A stretch of DNA of 64,000 bases, taken from positions 5,208,001 through 5,272,000 of the forward strand of contig NGZR01000004.1 in assembly GCA_002197995.1 (NCBI GenBank). The letters run 5' to 3'. Below the pieces are notes generated by a model, which was not told the DNA's origin, ran no database searches, and saw only the letters and a program-made list of their open reading frames with translations. Positions 57,696 to 64,000 of this stretch are shown one piece after another; within the stretch, counting starts at the first letter, position 1; each line of letters begins with the position of its first letter. The position numbers were made by a program, and so were the translations under genes. Source of the DNA: Gaeumannomyces sp. JS-464. Its lineage: Eukaryota; Ascomycota; Sordariomycetes; Magnaporthales; Magnaporthaceae.

Positions 57696-59019
57696 GAAAA
57701 AAGAAAATTCGAGGGCTGAAAGGCCTAATTCCAACCCTGTATGCTCCTTGTATGTTTAAACGCGTGTTAACGATAGGCTTCGTGGGTGCGTGTTGACGAT
57801 AGGTATCGTGGGTGCGTATAGTCGACTTAGGAGGAGTCGCGAGGATGGCGGGGGACGCTGGCGGCCGGGCTGGTGCCATTCCCAACCCGGCGTGCTCCTT
57901 ATATCGCGTATTGGGATACGGTCGACCGAGAAGGAATCGCGTGCGTGTACGACCGAAAGGGTCGCGTGTGTGGCGGGGGACGGCGGCGGCCGGGCCGGCT
58001 ATTCGTCCAATGTGTTCTAACTGCTTGCCGGCCTGCAGTCTTCTTGTGCATTTCGGAATCGTTTCGGCTCGGTGCGCGAGGCGAAAGCGAAAAGGAAGTC
58101 GAAGGGCGGTCAGCCTGGTAATGCGCGGAGGTTGGAGCAATCCGATTGTCGAAGGTTTCGGCGCGCGCGAGGCGCGCCCTGGGCTGTGAGGGGTGCAGGC
58201 CTTCCCATCAGCTGGCAATAGGCACCCCGAACCTTTGCCAGCCTACTTTTTCTGCACCTCTAGCCCAGTTGCGTCGTCGTCGTCGTTATTGAAAGGACGC
58301 CGGCGAACGCGGGCAAAACAGAGCCAATTGGCTTGTTAGCGCCCACATAGCGTTTCCGACTTATTTTGGTGGGACCAGTACCAAAAATGGCCGGGCTTCC
58401 CTAACGGCCACTAACAGTGGGTCCGTTGGGAAGAATTTTTCGGGGGAAGGTGCAAGCTCCACTTGGACGCGCCCTGGCACAGACTCTTTGCTACGTCGTG
58501 CACGCGTCGTTCGCGACCGCGATATGGACGAAGTCTTTTGTTGTACCTCCTGGCCGACAGTGCTGCAGCTTTTGTGGGTTTCGCAAGCGAAACTCCGTCC
58601 AACCAGGGCTTGATAGGTGCTATGTTAGACTCGGAAGTATCCAGCCTATACCGTCCGTGGAGGCGCGGCCTTTTGTGCACCTTTCTGCCGGCGGGCGCGA
58701 CATTTGGAAGCTGCTGCCCAGCGACAAGCTAACTTAAACATGCTATCTAGCTTGTCCGCTTCTGTGCTCCTCACTATATAATAGCTTAAATTATTGTGCC
58801 TTCCATGGTATAAAATGCAGAGATGGATAGGTAATTTTAGAGTTAGCCTAGAAGAGAAAGTATCGACAGGACTTGCCCCAACAAGCTCGGGAAAAAAAAC
58901 GAGCACGGCTAAGGATAGAAACACAAGAATATGCTGGAATTAAATAGAAATTGTCACGATCTCCCGAGCCTTCTTTTTAAAGAGAAATTAAAATAAAACA
59001 ATTGCCAGCTCTTGTGTTC
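57696..59019. other. no recognisable gene (island)
   Basis: A 267-codon minus-strand open frame (57415-58218) and smaller overlapping plus-strand frames have no protein-like pattern. CAAGCTCCACTTGGA occurs at 57264 and 58449, a small dispersed repeat. Nothing else stands out. Confidence 0.5.
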
Positions 59020-59290
59020 TCATCCTGTCGAACCATTTGGCGGGGCTGCAATATCAACAAGGGTTTGCCGCAGCAGTTGTACAACAGCTTTGTGGCCATT
59101 TCCGGCGGCCCGCAACAGCGGCGTTAGGCCGTCGTTGTCCTTCGCGTCGACGTTGACCTGGCCCGTGTTGAGCAGCAGCTGCACAACAGCTTCGCGGCCA
59201 CTTCCGGCGGCCCACGACAGCGGCGTCCGGCCGCCGTTGTCCTTCGCGTCGGTTTCGACTTTGCCGGATCCGTGCCAGCAGGGGCCGCAA
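59020..59290 (-). pseudogene. ankyrin-repeat gene, C-terminal remnant
   Basis: Minus strand reads two repeats: VETDAKDNGGRTPLSWAAGS then REAVVQLLLNTGQ, and VNVDAKDNDGLTPLLRAAGN then HKAVVQLLRQ, followed by DIAAPPNGSTG and TGA at 59020-59022. Both repeats keep D-x-DG-x-TPL-x-AA and the helix-turn-helix spacing of 33 residues. No further repeats or start are found upstream (59,290-59,640 has other, unrelated short frames), so this is a truncated C-terminus. Such repeats often follow a STAND core in fungi, but the STAND-like remnant at 54 kb lies downstream, so they are not one gene. Confidence 0.75.
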
Positions 59291-60343
59291 ACGTGGGTCC
59301 CCCGCAGCGTGGACCTATTCGTTCAGCATGATCACGGTCGTAAACTTCTTCAACAGCGCGTATGCCCTATCATGTTGGCACCTTTGCTCCGCCATGAAGC
59401 TACTATTGCCTTGGCGTGCCGGGTCGTGCGGCCGTTCTCTTGCAGCTACAAAATTCCATGCACAGATGGACAACGTTCCTTTTGGTTCGGTAGGGGACCA
59501 GCTGAAAGTCGGCCGCTTTAACGGTCGTGCATAGCCTGCCAGCCAGTGGCTGGCCTTTCTTAAATCCACGCAGACGAGGCAAACAAGGTCTGTGGTTGCA
59601 TTTTTGCAGGGATGCTATACACAGTCGAGATATCAACTACCGAATACGGCCAGCTAATATTTGCTATAGGGATGTTTCCCCGACAGGGCGGTTCCCGGCA
59701 GGGCGGTTCCCGGCAGGGCGGACGGGCCGATTCGATAATGCATCCGTCTGATTGGATGTTAGGGCTGAACTCGCTTATAAGGACAGCCCAGCTTTTCCCT
59801 GTTTATTTTAGGGAGCAACATTAAACCTTCGTCCTATAAGCGACAGGTTGAGCCAGTAAGCGACCTATACGTATATCGGCGGCCCCGTAGTGAGTCGGAG
59901 TGGCAGTCTTCGGCGACTTTCGCCTCGACTCGTGGTGCTTAGCTTCCGAGGAATTTCGTTCGCGGAAGACGCTGCGCCCGAAATGGTCCGATTTATCCGC
60001 ATGGAGGAGGTCCTCTAGCTAGGTAGTCGGCGCTTAATTTCCAATTAAAAGTGTCACCGGGGACAGCGAAAGCGTCCTAGGAGGCTACAATGCGCCCAAG
60101 ATGTTACAATGCTTGGGTTGTATCGACCTACCCTTTCAGGCATAATTTAATTCCAAAAAGCAGCTGATGGCCGATCCACTTCCGTAACTACCTGCCAAGC
60201 TTTGTCGGGCCCTCAGCCTCCATTTCTTTTCAGCTGGCGGTTCGGTCGGCTGCAGCTCAGCTGCGACAAAAAGAAACTAAGCGTTAAAATAGCGCCTGCA
60301 AATGTGCCAAAACGCCGAAAACGATATGTGCTTAAGGTGCAAA
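59291..60343. other. no recognisable gene; small minisatellite
   Basis: CAGGGCGGTTCCCGG is repeated at 59684-59698, 59699-59713 and partly from 59714. Otherwise only short overlapping frames. Confidence 0.6.
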
Positions 60344-60686
60344 AGGTTTTGCTTCGCTTACCTGCCATTTTGGGCTACCCGTGCGAACACGAAGTATAGG
60401 TCTAAACAACTCTTGGCTGCATGTTCTCCGCCAGTAAGCCTTGCCCCAGCGAAAATATAACATAAGGTTTTGCTTTTGCCATTTTGAGCTACCTATGCGA
60501 ACAAGTATAGGGCTGAAAAACTCTTGGCTGCATGTTCTCCGCCAGTAAGCCTTGCCCCAGCGAAAATACAACATAAGGTTTTGCTTTTGCCATTTTGGGC
60601 TACCCATGCGAACAAGTATAGGGCTGAAAAACTCTTGGCTGCATGTTTTCCGCCAGTAAGCCTTGCCCCAGCGAAGATACAACACA
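60344..60686. repeat. three-copy tandem repeat (111-121 bp)
   Basis: Units 60344-60464 (121 bp), 60465-60575 (111 bp) and 60576-60686 (111 bp). The last two differ at few positions. Each holds AGGTTTTGCTT, TTGGCTGCATGTT and CGCCAGTAAGCCTTGCCCCA. The array is followed by a GA-rich run (60687-60714). Both strands have open frames through the array because 111 is a multiple of 3; these are regarded as by-products. Confidence 0.9.
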
Positions 60687-61011
60687 AGGGAGAGAGAAAA
60701 AGAGAGAGAGAGAGTTGTTTTCCAGAACATAATCGCTTAGGTTTTGGCGGAGCTGTTTCCAATCTAATTGGTCGTGAAGCCTCCTGAAAAATCACCAACC
60801 CAGCAATCCTGTGGATGCTTAGGCAGGTAAGGGTTCAGCAGGCGAGACAGCAGGGAAAAGCGCGGCCCATGCTCGAATTGGCAACAACATGGACTTCGGT
60901 GTAAAGAGGCCAAGGAACAATGACGGCTGGAACAAGGCCCCAAGGGCTGACGAAGGGAGACCTTGAACAAAATCTGAGAATATTAAGACAGTACAGCAGG
61001 ACTTTGAAAAG

Positions 61012-61018
61012 TATAAAT
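61012..61018 (+). promoter_or_regulatory. TATA-like box of the secreted-protein gene
   Basis: TATAAAT lies 132 bp before the ATG and is followed by a pyrimidine-rich stretch (CCTTCTCTTTTCACC), a common fungal core-promoter layout. Confidence 0.45.
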
Positions 61019-61143
61019 CAAACCTCATTTCCACTGATCCGGGCTTTTTATTTCCTTCTCTTTTCACCAGCAAGCACCTCCATCCTCATCTATTCCATAA
61101 AAAAACAAACTCGCCACAAAAGAAAGGAAAAACCACATCCAAA

Positions 61144-61709
61144 ATGAAGTTCTCCCCCGTCGCGATCCTCGTACTTTTCGCCGGCTCCGGCCTGGCCCAC
61201 CCCAGCCCGGTCGACGCCTCCGTTGCCGAAACTAACGTCGTTGCGGGTGCCACCTTCGGCGCCGACGGCGAGGTTACTATCAACGACGCTGAGTGTATAT
61301 TAAACCTTCCCTTCCCACTAAAATGCTTATTGTCCCAAAGCTTTCTTACTTTTTGACGCTAACTGTAAATATTCTCGGCTACTACAGTTCTTAGCATTCA
61401 AGCTGCAAGCTGCAACATTTTCTCGTGCGCCACGGTTATCGCCAATGCTGCCTGCGTCGCCCTCGCTATTCGGCGCGGCAGCGTCGCGGCTTTGCTCCGC
61501 TGCGCCCCCAAGGTCAAGGTTAGTTGGATTGGTTTTCTATGTACAAGTTTTAATCAACCAAAGCAAACCGGTTACCGCGGCGGATCGGATCGCTGCCTCA
61601 AAAAATATTTGTCTAACAAACCCAAAACAATTCACCGCTATAGCTCTGCCGCTGCACCAGCTGCGTCCCGGTCCTCGGAGACTTCCTGGAGAAGCACAAC
61701 GTCTGCTAA
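61144..61709 (+). CDS. small secreted cysteine-rich protein, three exons
   Basis: Exons 61144-61294, 61388-61518 and 61644-61709; introns of 93 bp (GTATAT...CTACAG, branch GCTAACTG) and 125 bp (GTTAGT...TATAG, branch GTCTAACA). Phases join to a 115-residue protein. Residues 1-18 are a signal peptide (MKFSPVAILVLFAGSGLA), followed by a 30-40 residue Ala/Val/Glu-rich propeptide-like part. The mature end has eight cysteines at 59, 64, 73, 89, 96, 98, 101 and 115 (C-x4-C-x8-C-x15-C-x6-C-x-C-x2-C-x13-C), enough for four disulfides. The start has a good context (AAAATGA). It is the only intact gene seen, with no RIP damage, in a small island among dead transposons. I do not recognise a family; an effector or antimicrobial role is inference. 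Confidence 0.8.
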
Positions 61710-62324
61710 ATGCACCATCCCCGAGCATAACGCCATTTCTGGTCGGCTATCCATGTTTTTCTTTATTTTTCGGTGGGTTCCTTTTGGAGGAATACTTTCT
61801 TGACACTCTTTTGGCGAAGATGAGCCCATTCGTTTCCATTGGCGCAGCTCCTTGCTTGGTCTTAACGCAAGGCCCTGGTCCCTGCGTGGCCGGTAAGAAA
61901 AACGCCCTAAGAAGTTACATAACGTTTGGGTCTCTTTATTCTCCTTGCAATTGTTCTGGTTATGCCTAGGAGGAGGATAAGAAGGGGGATGTTTGTGCCT
62001 CTTTTAGTGGGTTTGCTTTAAAGGATTCGGAGGATTAGAAAATGAGAAACAAAAACCTTTTTGTTTTCGCACGATATAAACGAAAGTGAAACTAGGAATT
62101 TGGCCCTTGTATAAATGCCCTAGGTATATTACCTTGTTTCATTCGGTTGGAAGCTCTCTGCGACCCGAATGAAAAAGCGCGAGCGGTTCTGATGAATAGT
62201 GAAACTTACCTCCCAATGCTCCACGAGGACGTCATAAAAATAAAATTGGCAAGTGGAGGCAAAGGGACACTTGCATGTGGGATTTGGGTTTGGAAGGTAA
62301 CTAAAAACGCCTAACTGCCAGATA
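61710..62324. other. 3' flank of the secreted-protein gene, no gene seen
   Basis: Short T-rich stretches and overlapping small frames only. Confidence 0.5.
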
Positions 62325-63029
62325 TTAGTTAGCCGCTGTGGGGCTACCTGATTCACCTACCTTGCACGCGCCGAAGCAGGGGTGAAAAACGCACAAGTTA
62401 AATTTGGAGGCCCAACGCAAAGATGGCTTTCGTAGCCGTGGGTCGATTTTTTTAATTTCCCCATACAAAATAATTTTTCGGAAAATCGCGTGCGGCACTA
62501 AAACCCCTTTGGGCGGGGGCTCGCGGGATCGATGTCGAAAGGTATATAAGGGAGGCGACTGTTAGCGCCCCCCCCCCCCCCCCCCCCCCGCAATATAAGC
62601 CTGTACCACCCACTAAGCTTGGTGTTACGACCAGCATGCAGGCCCTAGGGACATGATGACAGGAAGGGTTTCAAGTGGCGCCGCTACCCCGCACTACCAC
62701 CAGGACACAAGGGGGCACGTGACGAGCTTACGTAAGTTGGATCTCTGGATTTTTGGACAAAGCCACAAATCCAAGCGACAGTAAGGAAAACGCACCGTGT
62801 ACATAAAGGATGGATTTCCTTCTTTTTCAGATAGTTTTGACTAAGGCTTCGGCATTAGTTAACTTAAGTTAGCTCCAAGGCACCCCCTTGGGCAGGCAAT
62901 CAAACTACTGTCACCAAGTTCATTAAACCCCTTAACAAGCGCACTGTTTTAAACACCTCCCCTAAGCGGCCCTACCTTAGGAGCAAAAGCCTGTTTATAA
63001 CACTTGGGGCCCTGCCAGCACTACTTGTA
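62325..63029 (+). repeat. inverted, lightly mutated F LTR interrupted by a solo D LTR
   Basis: The complement matches F LTR words (CTTGTGC, TTTCACCCCTGCTTCGGCGC, GCCGTGGGTCG, GGTATATAAGG). Broken pieces are 62325-62622 and 63003-63029 (including the duplicated CTTGG); the solo D LTR lies between. A C22 run (62568-62589) replaces a short G/A stretch of the AT-rich copies. The 5' part of the LTR is cut by D6 at 63030. Confidence 0.75.
62623..63002 (+). repeat. solo D-family LTR
   Basis: TGTTACGACC...TTTATAACA, 380 bp, flanked by CTTGG at 62618-62622 and 63003-63007. No internal sequence, so it arose by LTR-LTR recombination. It has few RIP-like changes. Confidence 0.9.
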
Positions 63030-64000
63030 TGTTACGACCAGCATGCAGGCCCTTTGGCTTTTTGGAAGGAGGGGTTTAAGTGGCGCACTACCCCACGGGG
63101 GAAGCACAAAGTGCTTTGTTGGATTTGCGACAAAGCGAACAAATCCAACCAAAGTAAAGCAAAAATAGTAAGTATATAAAGGAAGGATTTCCTACGGTTT
63201 TAAATAGTTTTAACTAAAGCTTCGGCATTAGTTAACCTAAGTTAGCTCCAAAGCACCCCTTTAAGCAAGCAATTAAACTATTATTACCAAGTTTACCAAA
63301 TCTCTTAATAAGCGTACTATTTTAAACACCTTTTTTAAGCGGTTTTAACTTAAAAGCAAAAGCTTATTTGTAACGTTTTAACTAATTTTATTTAGCACTT
63401 ACTAGAAGTACGAATAGTATTATATTAGCGATTTTAAAAACCAGCAAATCGGCGTCCGCCCCCACTTTTAAATATAACAGCGTAACGTACACTACTATTA
63501 ACGCTTTTAACCTTTTTAAAGTTATAACGGGAAAATTGCAAAAAAGCAAAGCTAAACTAACCGCGGTAAAAGTTAAAATGGCGGAAGCTAAAAGATAATT
63601 TAAGCTTACGGTAGTTATGTATAAATTCTTTACGCTTAATAAATACGATAAAAAAGAAAGCAAATTTCGAACCTTTTTTACCGAATGCAAAAGCTATTTT
63701 TTGTTTTATTAAGCCCATTTTAAAAAGGAAAAACAAAAGGTTATTTACGCGGTAACCCGTTTTAATAGCAAAGTTAAAAACTAATTCGAACCTATTAAAG
63801 CGGATTATTTAAAAAGTTTTAATAAATTAAACGAAATTATTAAAATTGTGTTCGCTAATTTCGATAAATTCGGGGGAAAAATCGCTAAAATGTTTAAATA
63901 AATCGATAAAAAACGAATAATCGAAAAGGAGCTACTTTAACTCCGCTAAAAAAAAAGCGGCGTTAACGTATATATTAAAGTTTTAACAACTCGTTAACAA
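63030..64000 (+). mobile_element. D6: 5' end of a chromovirus
   Basis: 5' LTR 63030-63375 (TGTTACGACC...TTTGTAACG, last base changed), then the D primer-site region TTTTAACTAATTTTATTTAG, then gag running out of the window. A perfect hairpin TTGGATTTG...CAAATCCAA is in the LTR (63,119-63,150). Confidence 0.9.
63430..64000 (+). pseudogene. D6 gag, partial
   Basis: Plus-strand reading: KYDKKESKFRTFFTECKSYF near 63,640-63,700, KEKQKVIYAVTRFNSKVKN, FEPIKADYLKSFNKLN, IKIVFANFDKFGGKIAKMF near 63,840-63,895. This is the capsid part of a Ty3/gypsy Gag, with TAA only at likely glutamine sites; it is less decayed than D3/D4. Confidence 0.8.

Noticed and set aside
57415..58218. 267-codon minus-strand open frame over the poly(A) tract
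   Set aside because: It reads a run of Phe from the A26 tract, is Pro/Arg-rich without pattern, and no domain is visible.
60332..60730. 132-codon minus-strand frame and other frames through the 111-bp array
   Set aside because: A repeat unit that is a multiple of 3 keeps frames open automatically; no start context or domain supports coding.
61295..61356. read-through end of the secreted protein as a 70-residue single-exon product
   Set aside because: The tail after residue 50 is encoded by intron-like sequence; splicing yields eight cysteines, correct phases and consensus branch sites.

Overview
The window looks like a chromosome segment of a filamentous ascomycete (Pezizomycotina, probably Sordariomycetes; inferred from the element types, RIP-like decay, short introns with CTAAC-type branch sites, and a fungus-specific STAND N-terminal domain). 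Two compartments are visible. Positions 1-53,280 and 63,030-64,000 are AT-rich, nested, dead transposable elements. Their coding frames are broken almost only by TAA/TAG where CAA/CAG would fit, as expected from repeat-induced point mutation (RIP). Positions about 53,285-62,620 are a GC-normal island with degenerate gene remnants, simple repeats and one intact small gene.

TE layer. Family D (Ty3/gypsy chromovirus, LTR about 440-480 bp, TGTTACGACC...GTAACA) is present as D1 (1-2844, +, 3' part), D2 (-, split over 3585-3943, 11461-11569 and 20979-23764), D3 (30049-39388, -), D4 (40769-47638, +), D5 (48825-53484, +), a solo LTR (62623-63002) and the 5' end of D6 (63030-64000, +). Family B (3944-11455, +) and family C (11570-20973, -) are complete Ty3/gypsy elements inserted in D2, each with a 5-bp target duplication; the matching empty site can be read in D3. 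A Ty1/copia element F (23765-40768, -) contains D3 as an insertion. Three pogo/Fot1 elements sit at TA sites inside C (16301-18336), the D3 LTR (30257-32114) and D5 (50231-52086). A 167-bp MITE-like insert with an 8-bp duplication lies inside the first Fot1. A 3' remnant of a second C copy is at 47639-48824.

Unusual shared architecture. All three Ty3/gypsy families (B, C, D) appear to carry a further reading frame on the strand opposite to pol, between integrase/chromodomain and the 3' LTR. In D it encodes a cysteine-rich plus coiled-coil protein seen in four copies; in C it ends in a motif shared by two copies; in B it is a 480-codon frame in a single copy. Three D copies also hold a tRNA-like sequence in the same antisense orientation, and D LTRs carry palindromic units whose sequence differs between copies.

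Island (53,485-62,330). From left to right: a minus-strand STAND-type N-terminal-domain gene broken by a frameshift and a stop (53815-54896); about 2.3 kb and 1.3 kb without recognisable genes, holding GA, poly(A) and hairpin features; a minus-strand ankyrin-repeat remnant (59020-59290); a 3-copy 111-121 bp tandem repeat (60344-60686); and an intact three-exon gene for a 115-residue secreted, eight-cysteine protein (61144-61709), a candidate effector. The island ends in an inverted F-family LTR interrupted twice by D LTRs. No bacterial, CRISPR or rRNA features were seen.
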